The position numbers and the translations under genes were made by a program. A stretch of 64,000 bases of DNA from JAWQFO01 sp033436665 (GTDB taxonomy: Bacteria; Pseudomonadota; Alphaproteobacteria; Rhodobacterales; Rhodobacteraceae): the NCBI RefSeq assembly GCF_033436665.1, contig NZ_JAWQFO010000009.1, positions 1 to 64,000 of the forward strand, read 5' to 3'. The notes under the pieces are model-generated. The model was not told where the DNA came from, ran no database searches, and saw only the letters and a list, made by a program, of their open reading frames with translations. Numbering within the stretch: position 1 is the stretch's first letter; the number at the start of each line of letters is the position of its first letter. Positions 26,901 through 35,705 of this stretch are shown here, in pieces.

Positions 26901-28292
26901 GCCGACGACATCAACTTCCTGCAGTCCGTCGCGCATGTGCTCTGGCTGGTCATCGCGCGCGATCGTTCGATTGCGGAACTCGACCGCGAGCGGGCCCAGC
27001 TGCGCGACATGACCGACGCCTTGCCGGTGCTCTTCGCCATCGTCGACCGTGACGCGCGTTATGAATTCGTCAACAAGGCCTACGAGGCCTGGGGCGCGGA
27101 CACGGGCGAGGTCGAGGGCAGTCTGGTGTCGGATATCCTAGATGACGACGCGTTCCGCGAGGTCGAGCCGCATATTAAGGCCGCGCTGAACGGCGCGCCT
27201 CAGAACTTCGAGGTGACGGTCAAGCCCTTCGGAGGCAAGTCTTCTCGCGCCAGCCTCGTCAGTTATGTTCCGCGCCGGGACGAAAATGGAGACGTCACGG
27301 GTTTCTACTCCGCCTCCATCGACATAAGCCGGCAGAAGCGCCTCGAACGCAATCTCGCGGAGCGGTTCGAACAGTACCGTGTTCTGGGCGAATCCATACC
27401 CTTCGGCGTCTGGATCACCGATGCCGAGGGCAAGCTGACCTATGTGAGCCAGTCCTTCCTTGACCTGATCGGCATGACCGAGGACGAGGCGTCGGGTTTC
27501 GGCTGGATCGACTGCCTAGAAGAAGCGACGCGCGAGGAGACCGCGCGTCTTTGGGAGGAAACGCGCGACGCAGGAGCCAACTGGGAGAAAGAGCACCGGG
27601 TGATCGGCAAGGACGGTCAAACCTACCACGTACTCGCCTTGGGACGTCCGATCCGCAATGCCGCGGGCGAAATCACCACGTGGGTCGGCCTGAACCTCAA
27701 CATCACCGAGCGAAAGGCGGAAGAGGAGCGGCTTAGCGTGATCTCGGCGGAACTCGACCATCGCGTGAAGAACATTCTGGCCACCGTCAGCACGATCGCG
27801 CGCATGACCGGGCGCTCGGCCAGTTCGCTTGACGACTACCGCAACGCACTGCAATCGCGCCTTTATGCCATGGCCACGGCGCACAAGCTTCTGGCCGAGC
27901 AGGACTGGCGCGGAATGGACCTGGGCCTGCTCGTCAAGACGGAACTGGAACCTTACGCCGAAACCCACGCCGACAGGGTTCGGATCGAAGGACCCGAGGT
28001 GCGCCTGCCGCCTTCGATGGTGCAAAGCCTTGCGCTGGCCTTGCATGAACTCACCACCAACTCCGCGAAGTACGGTGCGCTCGCCAGTGACGGCGGACGG
28101 CTGGAGATTTCCTGGCAGACCAACGGCAGGACGACCTTGAGTTGGAACGAAAGCGGACTGGAAAACGTTTCTAAACCTGAAACGCAAGGGTTCGGAACGA
28201 CCCTGCTGACGAAAATCTTGGCCGCGCAGGATGTGGACGTGCACCTGGACTTTGCTGAAACCGGGCTGTCCGTGGACGTCACGTTCGGCTGA
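23928..28292 (+). CDS. CheB-CheR-PAS-GAF-HWE histidine kinase fusion
   Basis: A 1454-residue cytoplasmic signalling protein. Domains in order: CheB methylesterase (about 10-195) with S19, H46 and D138 in GASAGG, QHLDPNH and SGTGSDG; CheR methyltransferase (about 205-480) with GCASGEEAYTLAM; a long coiled coil (about 644-737); PAS, GAF and two further PAS regions; then an HWE kinase with the phosphoacceptor H1278 in ELDHRVKN, N-box HELTTNSAKYGA and WNE at 1406-1408. GTG at 23928 has GAAGG upstream; ATG at 23943 is an alternative. The receiver at 28310 is its likely partner. No chemoreceptor or cheA is nearby, so it probably serves stress or general signalling. Confidence 0.9.
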   Translation: MRATKMSEKDFPIVGVGASAGGLDAYKSLLKSLPTDTGAAYILIQHLDPNHESMMAELLARQTSMKVLQAENEMALEPNTVYVIPPGKFIRLIDHGLFLDDPVKEKGIRMAIDYFFRSLAEVRGEKSIAIVLSGTGSDGTLGIREIKAAGGMVMVQKPDDAEYDGMPRSAIDTGAVDFIAPVREMGERLVDFLRHPYLRKHDRGTALSEEAPDGFAKVLKILRSQTDYDFRSYKKGTVERRIQRRMGLRQAKTLEDYVEIMGETPEEVQQLFRDLLIGVTRFFREPEAWEAFGDEVLDPLVTRTKNGARLRAWVPGCASGEEAYTLAMTLFDRIERQNKEITVQIFATDLNDRAIEAARSGHYSSAASPDIPEKMLNKYFTEDGDNIRVNKRLRETVVFATQNVISDPPFSKLDLITCRNLMIYLESDVQQRMIEMFHFALADGGHLFLGNSENAERPGRLFIPVDKTHRIYRKSDAARAPTGSFPIVPAGRRGKTKETDKTTPVYSASTEQARRTLMERFVPAAVMIDRSLEVQYFHGPVRHYLDFPSGEPTVQLPEMVVPALRTKLRALVTSIQSGKSREEAVVQKVPRNGHEVSVRLVAESLSDPETTPAILIYFEDVSELRDTEADREARERARASSTPEEQSEVASLEYELQSTREDLQSTIEEMETANEELKASNEEVMSMNEELQSTNEELETSREELQSLNEELATVNSQLEDKIEELERTNNDLTNLLVSTDIGVIFLDTELLIRRFTPAMKDIMRIIDSDVGRPVEDIAMRVSDPKLIKDARVSLQKLTEIEAEITNDEKQHLIRRVRPYRTSENRIEGVVVTYTDVTKLQNARAAARLREQQQEAVAELGREALAGEPLGEVLDSAVQEVAKHLGVRFAKILQLDGDRRNLTLRANIGFQQGELGVTKVEAGVRSQAGFTLDRSTPVVVRDFREEKRFSAPPLLKDHHILCGASVIIGPVDDPWGVLGAHEMDIERCGFDADDINFLQSVAHVLWLVIARDRSIAELDRERAQLRDMTDALPVLFAIVDRDARYEFVNKAYEAWGADTGEVEGSLVSDILDDDAFREVEPHIKAALNGAPQNFEVTVKPFGGKSSRASLVSYVPRRDENGDVTGFYSASIDISRQKRLERNLAERFEQYRVLGESIPFGVWITDAEGKLTYVSQSFLDLIGMTEDEASGFGWIDCLEEATREETARLWEETRDAGANWEKEHRVIGKDGQTYHVLALGRPIRNAAGEITTWVGLNLNITERKAEEERLSVISAELDHRVKNILATVSTIARMTGRSASSLDDYRNALQSRLYAMATAHKLLAEQDWRGMDLGLLVKTELEPYAETHADRVRIEGPEVRLPPSMVQSLALALHELTTNSAKYGALASDGGRLEISWQTNGRTTLSWNESGLENVSKPETQGFGTTLLTKILAAQDVDVHLDFAETGLSVDVTFG

Positions 28293-28309
28293 CGACTGAA
28301 TGCCGGACG

Positions 28310-28657
28310 GTGCGAATGAAAGTTCTGTTGCTGGAAGACGACCCGTTCCTCCAATTCGACATCGCCGATACCGTCTCGATGTCGGGTCACGAGGTGATCG
28401 GACCCTTTTCCAACGAGGAAGAGGCCCTTGCGCGCTGTCGCTCGGAACTTCCCGATGCGGCGGTCATCGACTTCAATCTCGGAGAGGACAAGAACAGCAG
28501 CCGCCTTGCCGATTTCTTCATCGAGAACGACGTGCGGTTCGTGATTACGACCGGGTATAGTATCAAGCACCTGCCCGAGCGCTTGCACGCAGTGCAGGTC
28601 ATCGAAAAGCCCTTTACGGATCGCGCCGTGTTGCAATTTCTGGATGGTTCTGACTGA
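28310..28657 (+). CDS. Single-domain response regulator
   Basis: A 115-residue CheY-like receiver without an output domain. The acidic pocket is E9-D10-D11, the phosphoacceptor D54 in AVIDFNLG, and the conserved lysine K100 in EKPF. GTG at 28310 or ATG at 28316 are both possible. It starts 17 bases after the CheB-CheR-HWE kinase, which should phosphorylate it. Similar small receivers next to HWE kinases act in phosphorelays or as phosphate sinks. Confidence 0.85.
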   Translation: MRMKVLLLEDDPFLQFDIADTVSMSGHEVIGPFSNEEEALARCRSELPDAAVIDFNLGEDKNSSRLADFFIENDVRFVITTGYSIKHLPERLHAVQVIEKPFTDRAVLQFLDGSD

Positions 28658-28896
28658 TCCGTCCGGGCCGCCGGTGACACCCTGCCATTGCCGCCTGCCA
28701 AGTAGCACGCTGCGAGAACCAAATCCCGCCGCGGGACCCTCGCCATGATCAACGTGTCCATTTCGGTTCTACCAGCCGGCGGGGTGACTGGGTCCGAACC
28801 GGGCAAGCGCGCGGCGGATCGCGGTGCTCGGTGCGGTGCCTGCGCTTCGCAGGTCTTGTGCGACGACTCCGGCCCGCGTCGCGAGGCCGCGATGTC

Positions 28897-30057
28897 TCAG
28901 GTGATCCCGTGCAGGTCCAGTAGCGTCGACATGCGCTTTTCGGCAAGGTCGGGGTCGGAAAGAAGGTGCGCAGTGTCCGCAAGGCGAAATACCTGCGCGT
29001 AATGCGTGATGTCGCGCGACGACTGGAATCCGCCAGGCATGATGAAATGGCTTTGCGCCCCGTTCAACCAGGCGAGGAAGGCGATCCCGGCCTTATAGAA
29101 CCGCGTCGGGGCGCGAAAGATCTCGCGCGAGAGCGGCACCGTGGGCGCCAGAAGCCGGTGGTAGGTGTCGAGATCGCCGGCGGCGAGCGCTTCCAGCGCC
29201 TGCGACGCTGCCGGCGCGATGGCGGCGAAAATTCCTAGCAGTGCATCGGAATGATGCTCTCCGTCGCCCGCGATCAGGTCCGCGTAATTGAAGTCGTCGC
29301 CCGTATAGAGTTTCACGCCGTCCGGCAGGCGTTTGCGAAAATCCTCTTCATGCTTCCGGTCGAGCAGCGAGATTTTGATCCCGTCCACCTTGTCGGCGTG
29401 ATCGCGCATCAGTGTCAGAACGGTTTCAGAGGCGAGATCGACGTCGCCCGACCCCCAGTAGCCGGCAAGTGCGGGATCGAACATATCGCCGAGCCAGTGC
29501 AGGATCACCTTGCCTCGAGCCTGCCGGACCAGCGTGGAGTAGGCCTCGAGATAATCCTCAGCGGTCGCTTCGATAGATTTGAAGGCGCGTGAGGCCATCA
29601 GGATGATCTGGCCACCGGCGGCTTCGATGGCCTCCATCTGCGTCGTGTAGGCCGCGACGATGTCGTCAGTCGTGCGGATTTCGTCGAGCGTCAAATGATC
29701 TGTTCCGGCGCCACAGGCAACGCGGGGCTTCAGCGGGTGGGCCGCCGCCTCCGCCATCGTGCGCGTGATCAATTCCTTCGCTGTGAGCCAGTCCAGTCCC
29801 ATGCCGCGCTGCGCGGTGTCCATCGCCTCGGCCAGTCCCAGGCCCTGATCCCAAAGCCAGCGTCGGAATCCCAGCGTGTTCTCCCAGTCGATTGCCGGAC
29901 GGCCGTCCCAGGGATCACGCTCGGCGATCGGGTCCGAGACAACATGCGCTGCGGCGAAGGCGGTACGCGTGAACGCCTGACGCGGGGCGCGCGGCATCAG
30001 CGGATCGCCGGTCATGACAAAGGTTTCGAGCGTGCGGTTCTGGGTGGGAAGGCGCAT
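28897..30057 (-). CDS. DUF993 family protein, dihydrodipicolinate synthase-like aldolase
   Basis: A 386-residue DUF993 protein with a DHDPS-like TIM barrel. GIKISLLD (K228) is in the place of the Schiff-base lysine, and YTGDDFNYADL parallels the SGDD loop of the superfamily. AGGEQ-like and GMGLDW segments are distinctive but unexplained. The start follows AGGAGAGACA. It is the last gene of a LacI-controlled operon with a TRAP permease, CoA transferase and acyl-CoA dehydrogenase, so it may cleave or condense a keto acid. The true reaction is unknown. Confidence 0.8.
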   Translation of the reverse strand: MRLPTQNRTLETFVMTGDPLMPRAPRQAFTRTAFAAAHVVSDPIAERDPWDGRPAIDWENTLGFRRWLWDQGLGLAEAMDTAQRGMGLDWLTAKELITRTMAEAAAHPLKPRVACGAGTDHLTLDEIRTTDDIVAAYTTQMEAIEAAGGQIILMASRAFKSIEATAEDYLEAYSTLVRQARGKVILHWLGDMFDPALAGYWGSGDVDLASETVLTLMRDHADKVDGIKISLLDRKHEEDFRKRLPDGVKLYTGDDFNYADLIAGDGEHHSDALLGIFAAIAPAASQALEALAAGDLDTYHRLLAPTVPLSREIFRAPTRFYKAGIAFLAWLNGAQSHFIMPGGFQSSRDITHYAQVFRLADTAHLLSDPDLAEKRMSTLLDLHGIT

Positions 30058-30120
30058 TGTCTCTCCTAGGTTGTTTCGTGCGAGTTCGGATTTTTCTCCG
30101 CGGTTCGGCCCGCGGACCCG

Positions 30121-30882
30121 TCAGAGTCGCGGGATCGACAGGCCTCCGTCGATGGGCACCGCGGCGCCAGTTGCAAAAGCCATGCGCCCCTCGACCATCG
30201 GCAGGATCGCTTCGGCAATGTCGGACGGTTGCCCCCATCGGGACGCAGGGACCAGGCCGCCCTCGATCCGGGGCGTGTAATCGGCGTGCACGCCGTCGGT
30301 CATCGGCGTCTCGATGATGCCAGGCTGGATCTCGAACACCCCGATGCCGGCTGGCGCGAGACGGGCCGCGAAATGGCTGGCCGCTGCCGATGCCGCGGCC
30401 TTGGAGACGCAGTAGTCTGCCCGGTTGATAGACACCATTTTCGCGCTGATTGAGGTGACGAAAACGATCGAGCGATAGGTGTCCACGTCCTCTCGGGCCA
30501 GCATGCGACGCGCGACGTCGCGGGCAAGGAAGAATGCGCCGCGCAGGTTCACGCCCATGACGAAATCGAAGTTCTCCGGCGTGATATCGAGCAAATCGCC
30601 GCGCACGCGTGATCCGACGCCGGCGTTCGAAACCAGTGTCGTGATTGGTCCCTGTTCCGCCTCGATCCGGTCGAGCAGGGCGCCGCGCTGGCCGATGTCG
30701 GCGATGTCGTTGGCGTAGTAGCGCGCCTCCGGGCCCAGAGACTCGAGTGCTGCGGCGACGTCGGGGTGATCCGGTGCACTACGTGAGGCAAGCGCCAGCC
30801 TGAAATCGGCCTGCGACAGAACCTTCGCGATCCCCAGACCGATGCCGCGCTGGCCCCCGGTGATGAGTACGGTTCCGGTCAT
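30121..30882 (-). CDS. SDR oxidoreductase, 3-ketoacyl-ACP reductase-like
   Basis: A 253-residue classical SDR: ITGGQRGIG near 7-15, SNAG near 85, S144, and YCVSK (Y157, K161), ending in GAAVPIDGGLSIPRL. ATG at 30882 follows AAAGGAAA. In this operon, between the CoA transferase and DUF993 genes, it probably oxidises a hydroxyl group of the imported carboxylate or its CoA ester. Confidence 0.8.
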   Translation of the reverse strand: MTGTVLITGGQRGIGLGIAKVLSQADFRLALASRSAPDHPDVAAALESLGPEARYYANDIADIGQRGALLDRIEAEQGPITTLVSNAGVGSRVRGDLLDITPENFDFVMGVNLRGAFFLARDVARRMLAREDVDTYRSIVFVTSISAKMVSINRADYCVSKAAASAAASHFAARLAPAGIGVFEIQPGIIETPMTDGVHADYTPRIEGGLVPASRWGQPSDIAEAILPMVEGRMAFATGAAVPIDGGLSIPRL

Positions 30883-30969
30883 CTTGCATTTCCTTTCAGG
30901 TTTCGTCTGGTCTTCCGGGGCGGTCCGCAAAGTCGCCCTTGGCGTCTCGGTTGCGGCTACAGGTACGGA

Positions 30970-32544
30970 TCAGAGATCGAGTGCCATTGGTGTTGGCGCC
31001 AGCAGGCGCAAGGGCATGACGCTGGCGTTTTCCGCAACACGCACGCGGCCATGCGAGGCTTCGGCGATATCCCGACGCGCGTCGATGCCCGGCATGATCT
31101 CGGTCGCCACCAGCCCGCCATCGTCCAGGCGGATCACGCAGCGTTCGGTAACGTACATGACATCCTGTCCGGTCTCTCTCGCACGCGCGCCCGAAAAGGT
31201 CACATGCTCGACCGCGTCGACCATCTTGGTGAACTTTCCGGGCCGGGCGACCCGGATTCCTGTGTCGTCGAGTTCCAGCCCGGCGGCGGTCTCGAAATAG
31301 CCCGAAAAGACGATCTTGCGGGCGTTCGCAGTGATGTCGACGAAGCCGCCGCATCCGGCGGTGAGGTAAGGCTTTTTGCCCAGCTTCGAGACATTGACGT
31401 TGCCTTGGGTGTCGATCTCGAGAAACGACAGGAACGACACGTCGAACCCGGCGCCCTGAAAGTACGTGAACTGCTGCGGTGCGGGCATGTAGGCATCTGC
31501 GTTCGACGCGCAGCCGAATGCGAAGTCCATCAACGGCATGCCTCCGACCGCCCCCTGTTCTATAGCCCAGGTCACAGCCTGCGGATGTCCGGCCTCGAGC
31601 AGGATGCGCGGCACCATCGTCGAGATTCCGAAGCCGAGGTTCGCGGTCTCGCCAGCGCGCAGCTCCAGCGCGGCGCGGCGCGCAATGATTTTTTCAACGC
31701 CGTGCGGCACGTGAGTGAAACTCTCCCAAGGCCGCAGGATGTCGCCGGAAATTGCCGGATCGTAGGGCGTCTCGGTCGTCTGGTATTGCGCGGGGTCGAG
31801 CACCACCACGTCGACTAGGTGACCCGGTACGCGCACATCGTGCGGTCGAATCGTTCCGCGCGCGGTCAGTTGCTTGACCTGCGCGATGACCAGGCCGCCG
31901 TGGTTGCGCACCGCGATGGCCTGTTCCAGCCCGCCGAGGTAGGCTCCTTCCTGCTCGAAGCTGAGATTTCCGTGCTCGTCCGCGGTGGTGGCGCGGATGA
32001 TCGCGACGTCCGGTACGATGTTCGGGAAATGCAGCCAGGTCTCGCCGCCAAGCTCGACGCGAAAAACGATCGGTTGCGCCGCGGCCGCCGTGTTCATCGC
32101 GCAGCCTTCACGTTGGGGATCGACGAAGGTGTCGAGACCGACCTGCGTCAGGACGCCGGGTTTTCTTGCGGCAACGTCGCGGTGCATGTCATAGAGGATG
32201 CCCGACGGAACATTGTAGGCGGCGACCCTGTTTTCGGTCAGCATGCGCCAGATCTCCGGCATCGGCAGCGAGGACGGTCCCGACGGGTAGGAGCCTGCCA
32301 CGATCCGCGACAGCAACCCGTCCCTGGCGATATGATCAATGCCCTTGATGCCGTACATGTCGCCGGCGCCGATCGGGTGCAGCGTGGTCAGGTCGCGCGG
32401 GTGTCCCTCGCGCGCGTACCGTTCGCCGATCGCTTTCAGCATCAGGTCCGGGCAGCCGAGACCGGAGGACGAGGATACCGTGACGACGGCGCCGTCCGCG
32501 ATCCGACCAGCCGCCTGATTGGCAGTTGCAAGCTTGCTATTCAC
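30970..32544 (-). CDS. Acyl-CoA:acetate/3-ketoacid CoA-transferase (fused alpha-beta)
   Basis: A 524-residue family I CoA transferase with both halves in one chain. The N-terminal half has VVTVSSSSGLGCPDLMLKAIG and the C-terminal half carries the active-site glutamate in AIEQGAVGGMP. GTG at 32544 follows AAGG and fits the family start (MNSKLATANQAAGRI). The much longer open frame upstream overlaps the acyl-CoA dehydrogenase gene and is spurious. It should activate the carboxylate brought in by the TRAP importer. Confidence 0.85.
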   Translation of the reverse strand: MNSKLATANQAAGRIADGAVVTVSSSSGLGCPDLMLKAIGERYAREGHPRDLTTLHPIGAGDMYGIKGIDHIARDGLLSRIVAGSYPSGPSSLPMPEIWRMLTENRVAAYNVPSGILYDMHRDVAARKPGVLTQVGLDTFVDPQREGCAMNTAAAAQPIVFRVELGGETWLHFPNIVPDVAIIRATTADEHGNLSFEQEGAYLGGLEQAIAVRNHGGLVIAQVKQLTARGTIRPHDVRVPGHLVDVVVLDPAQYQTTETPYDPAISGDILRPWESFTHVPHGVEKIIARRAALELRAGETANLGFGISTMVPRILLEAGHPQAVTWAIEQGAVGGMPLMDFAFGCASNADAYMPAPQQFTYFQGAGFDVSFLSFLEIDTQGNVNVSKLGKKPYLTAGCGGFVDITANARKIVFSGYFETAAGLELDDTGIRVARPGKFTKMVDAVEHVTFSGARARETGQDVMYVTERCVIRLDDGGLVATEIMPGIDARRDIAEASHGRVRVAENASVMPLRLLAPTPMALDL

Positions 32545-32653
32545 CCTTGAGCCTTTCCGCAACCGGTCGCGGTGCCTTGCTCTCGGTGGTTTTTGTTGAG
32601 CGGCGACATGGCGCTCGATACCGCGCAATACGCCTTCGGACTTAGGCCGCGGA

Positions 32654-33814
32654 TCACAGGCGCGCCCCATGCCGCAGCAGTTCACGGGCGATGATGTTGC
32701 GCTGGACCTGGTTGGTGCCCTCGTAAATCTGGGTGATCCTGGCGTCGCGGTAGAGCCTTTCGACCTCGCAGCCCTGAATGTAGCCCGAGCCGCCGAAGAC
32801 CTGCAGCGCGTTTGAGGTCTGCGCCACGCACATGTCGCCAGCGAAGCACTTCGCGATCGAACAGGCCGCGGTCGCGGGACGTCCGGCATCCAGAGCCGCC
32901 GCGGCCTCACGCACCAGGGCGCGGGCGGCGGCGATGTCCTTGGCCATGTCGGCCAGCATCCATTGCAGACCCTGCTGATCGGCAATGGCCTTGCCGAACT
33001 GGCGGCGTTGCTGCGCGTAGTCGAGCGCCGCCTCGAGCCCTGCCTGCGCGATGCCGACGGCCAGCGAGGCGATGCCGACACGCCCCTTGTCAAGCACGCT
33101 CATCATGATGTGGAACCCGCGGTTCAGCTCACCCAGCAGCGCGGCTTCGGGCAGGGCGACGTCATCGAAGGACAAGGCGCCGATCTGGCTCGCGCGCTGG
33201 CCAAGCTTTTGCTCCTTGGGGCCGCGGCTGACACCCTCGGCATGCAGGTCGACGATGAAGATGCTCATGCCGCGATGGCCGGCCTTTGGGTCGGTGCGCG
33301 CCAGAACGAAGCCGAGGTCGGCGACGGGTGCATTGTGAATCCACAGCTTGCTGCCATTAAGCACCCAGCCATCGTCAGTGCGCGTCGCCGTGCTGCGCAA
33401 CGCCGAGACGTCCGAGCCGGCCTGCTCTTCGGTGATGCAATAGGCGATGCGGGTCCGGGCCCCCATGACGTCCGGCAGGTAGCGCGCCTTCTGATCGGCG
33501 CTGCCGTAGCGCGACAGTAGGGTGCAGATCAGCTCGACCACGCCACACTGGTCGGCGATCGAGGCATAACCGCGCGACAATTCTTCCATCACCAGGGCGT
33601 AGGACAGCACGTCGAGGCCGGCGCCGCCTTCGGCTTCGGGGACAGTGATGCCGAAGAGCCCAAGCTCGGCCATCTCGTCGAAGATGTCGCCTGGAAAAGT
33701 GCCGTCCCGGTCGAGCGCCTCGACACGCGGCCGGACCCGATCCTCGGAAAAGGCGCGCGCCGTGTCGGTCAGGCTCTGGTAGATGTCGGCGTCGAATTTC
33801 GGCCGGTGGAACAT
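32654..33814 (-). CDS. Acyl-CoA dehydrogenase
   Basis: A 386-residue FAD-dependent acyl-CoA dehydrogenase with the family motifs CITEEQAGSDVSALRSTA, GSKLWIHNA and IYEGTNQVQRNIIAR; the catalytic base should be the Glu of YEGTNQ (E365). ATG at 33814 begins at MFHRPKFDADIY, just after dctM. Placed between a TRAP transporter and a CoA transferase, it probably desaturates the CoA ester of the imported acid, with electrons passing to ETF. Confidence 0.88.
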   Translation of the reverse strand: MFHRPKFDADIYQSLTDTARAFSEDRVRPRVEALDRDGTFPGDIFDEMAELGLFGITVPEAEGGAGLDVLSYALVMEELSRGYASIADQCGVVELICTLLSRYGSADQKARYLPDVMGARTRIAYCITEEQAGSDVSALRSTATRTDDGWVLNGSKLWIHNAPVADLGFVLARTDPKAGHRGMSIFIVDLHAEGVSRGPKEQKLGQRASQIGALSFDDVALPEAALLGELNRGFHIMMSVLDKGRVGIASLAVGIAQAGLEAALDYAQQRRQFGKAIADQQGLQWMLADMAKDIAAARALVREAAAALDAGRPATAACSIAKCFAGDMCVAQTSNALQVFGGSGYIQGCEVERLYRDARITQIYEGTNQVQRNIIARELLRHGARL

Positions 33815-33831
33815 GTCGGGCAGTCTCTTTC

Positions 33832-35109
33832 TCAGCCGGCCACGAGACCGGGCAGCAATGTAGTAATGGGCGGGACGACGATCAGCAGCGCGAGCACGAG
33901 CAGGATCACGCCGAACATCTTCATCGTGTCGCGCAAGGCATCGTGCATCGGGATCTTTCCGATGGCGCAGGCGATCAGCAGGCACAGCCCGTAGGGCGGC
34001 GTGATCAGCCCGACGGCGAGCGAGACGCCGGCGATCACGCCGTAATGCACCGGGTCGACGCCGACGGCGAGCATGGCGGGCAGGAACAGCGGCCCGACGA
34101 TGATGGCGATGACCAGTGCGTCAAGGAAGGTGCCGAGCACGATGCACAGCAGCGCGAAGGCCGGCAGCAGCAGGTAGGCCGGCATGCCGCCGGTGGCGTC
34201 GAGCAGGAGGTTGGGCACCTTGTAGAAGGCCAGCAGCCAGCCGAAGAGCCCGGCCGAGCCGTAGCAGAACAGCGACAGGCTGACGAGCTTGGCGCTGTTC
34301 GACAGCACCTCGACGGATCGCTCGAAGTTAAGCGTTCGGTAGACCACGAGGCCGAGGAAGAACGCATAGAGCACGGCGAGGATCGACGCCTCGGTCGGCG
34401 TGGCGAAGCCGGTGATGATACCGCCGATGATGATGACCGGCGTTCCAAGGCCGAGAACCGCGCCGGTGAAGGCCTCGCGCAGTTCCGTTCGGTTCGCACG
34501 TTTTTCCACCGGCCACTCTTCCGCCCGCGCGCGCCGGGCGACATATCCCATCTGGGCGAGGGCGATCAGGATGCCCGGAATGATCCCGCCGGCAAAGAGT
34601 TGCGCCACCGAGGTGCCGGTGATCGCGCCCCAGACCACGAAGAAGATGCTGGGTGGGATGATGCCGCCGAGAACCGAGGAGGCTGCCGTGACCGCAACAG
34701 CGACGGACGTGCTGTATCCCTTTTTCTGCATTGCCGGGATCATGACGGCGCCGACACCGGCGGTATCGGCAGTCGAGGATCCCGATACGCCCGCGAAAAG
34801 CATGCTGACGAGGATGTTGATATGCGCAAGCCCGCCGCGCAGATGGCCGACCAGTGCATAGGATAGCCGGATCAGCCGTTCGGTGATGCCGGTCTCGTTC
34901 ATCAGCGATCCGGCCAGAAGGAAGAGCGGCACTGCCAGCAGTATGAAGCTGTCGAGGCTGGAATAGAAACGGCGCGCCAGCATGAAGATGTTGAGATGCG
35001 GCTCGATCATCAGCACCGAGGCCGAGGCGGCCATCAGCGAAACTCCAATCGGCACCCCGAGCAGGATGCAGACGGCCATGACTGCCAGCATGAGAAGGAC
35101 GAGTTCCAT
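33832..35109 (-). CDS. dctM: TRAP transporter large permease
   Basis: A 425-residue DctM-type permease with about twelve hydrophobic helices, beginning MELVLLMLAVMAVCILLGVP. SMLFAGVSGSSTADTAGVG and GGIIPPSIFFVVWG are typical of the substrate channel. Its ATG overlaps the dctQ stop as TGATG. With DctQ and the divergently encoded DctP it forms a sodium-dependent carboxylate importer. Confidence 0.9.
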   Translation of the reverse strand: MELVLLMLAVMAVCILLGVPIGVSLMAASASVLMIEPHLNIFMLARRFYSSLDSFILLAVPLFLLAGSLMNETGITERLIRLSYALVGHLRGGLAHINILVSMLFAGVSGSSTADTAGVGAVMIPAMQKKGYSTSVAVAVTAASSVLGGIIPPSIFFVVWGAITGTSVAQLFAGGIIPGILIALAQMGYVARRARAEEWPVEKRANRTELREAFTGAVLGLGTPVIIIGGIITGFATPTEASILAVLYAFFLGLVVYRTLNFERSVEVLSNSAKLVSLSLFCYGSAGLFGWLLAFYKVPNLLLDATGGMPAYLLLPAFALLCIVLGTFLDALVIAIIVGPLFLPAMLAVGVDPVHYGVIAGVSLAVGLITPPYGLCLLIACAIGKIPMHDALRDTMKMFGVILLVLALLIVVPPITTLLPGLVAG

Positions 35110-35579
35110 CAGCGCGCCTTCTCGTGCGGGCCGGAGCCGCGCAGCGTCTGCCAGAGCGCCCAGGCGATCGCGAGCACCGAGATCGCGGCTCCGACGAAGA
35201 GCGCACCGTAGCTCGTCGCGCTGGGCAGCCCGGTGACCAGAGAGGAGCGGTTGAAACCCTTGAGAAAGAACGACCAGCTCGAGAACAGGAAAAAGGTCAT
35301 CACCAGCAACGTCAGCGTCTCGGCAAGCAGGCCCGGCCAGCGACCGAAGCGGCGCGTCAACTGTTCCTGAACGAAGGTGAAACGGAAATGCGTGCCCCCG
35401 ACGAACCCCCAGGCTGTCCCGAGCATGATCATCCACATGAACACCGTTCGGGCGATTTCCTCGGTCCACAGGAAGGGCGGAACCATCGGCAGGTAACGCG
35501 CAAAGACCTGGTAAGCCACCAGCGCGCAAAGTGTGACCAGCATCAGGGCAAGAGCGGCCTTGCAGAAATTCGCGAACAT
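35109..35579 (-). CDS. dctQ: TRAP transporter small permease
   Basis: A 156-residue DctQ-type membrane protein with four hydrophobic helices and the family segment PFLWTEEIARTVFMWMIMLG. ATG at 35579 is preferred because GGGAGGA lies just upstream; an ATG at 35591 would precede that site. A LacI-type operator lies 46 bases upstream. It is the first gene of the carboxylate catabolic operon that runs to DUF993. Confidence 0.85.
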   Translation of the reverse strand: MFANFCKAALALMLVTLCALVAYQVFARYLPMVPPFLWTEEIARTVFMWMIMLGTAWGFVGGTHFRFTFVQEQLTRRFGRWPGLLAETLTLLVMTFFLFSSWSFFLKGFNRSSLVTGLPSATSYGALFVGAAISVLAIAWALWQTLRGSGPHEKAR

Positions 35580-35624
35580 CAGTCCTCCCATGCGTTTCGG
35601 TGACGCAGATTGACAAGGAAGCGA

Positions 35625-35636
35625 TTAAACGTTTTA
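35625..35636. promoter_or_regulatory. LacI-type operator between dctQ and lacI
   Basis: TTAAACGTTTTA contains the perfect palindrome TAAACGTTTA with a central CG, the classic LacI-family shape. The identical 12 bases recur at 36754-36765 upstream of dctP. Here the site serves the divergent dctQ and lacI promoters. Confidence 0.75.
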
Positions 35637-35705
35637 CCTAATTTGCACCGAAACGCAATCTCGAATTGATGATTTACTTGGGATCGTGATGAAAGGGCGC
35701 CGGCT

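Noticed and set aside
24321..26936. A long open frame antisense to the CheB-CheR kinase
   Set aside because: A shadow of high-GC codon use in the sense gene; it has no family features and the sense strand is a clear multi-domain protein.
30970..33093. A 707-codon open frame that would fuse the CoA transferase to extra N-terminal sequence
   Set aside because: The extra part is arginine-rich, overlaps the acyl-CoA dehydrogenase gene in another frame and matches no family; the CoA transferase starts naturally at GTG 32544.
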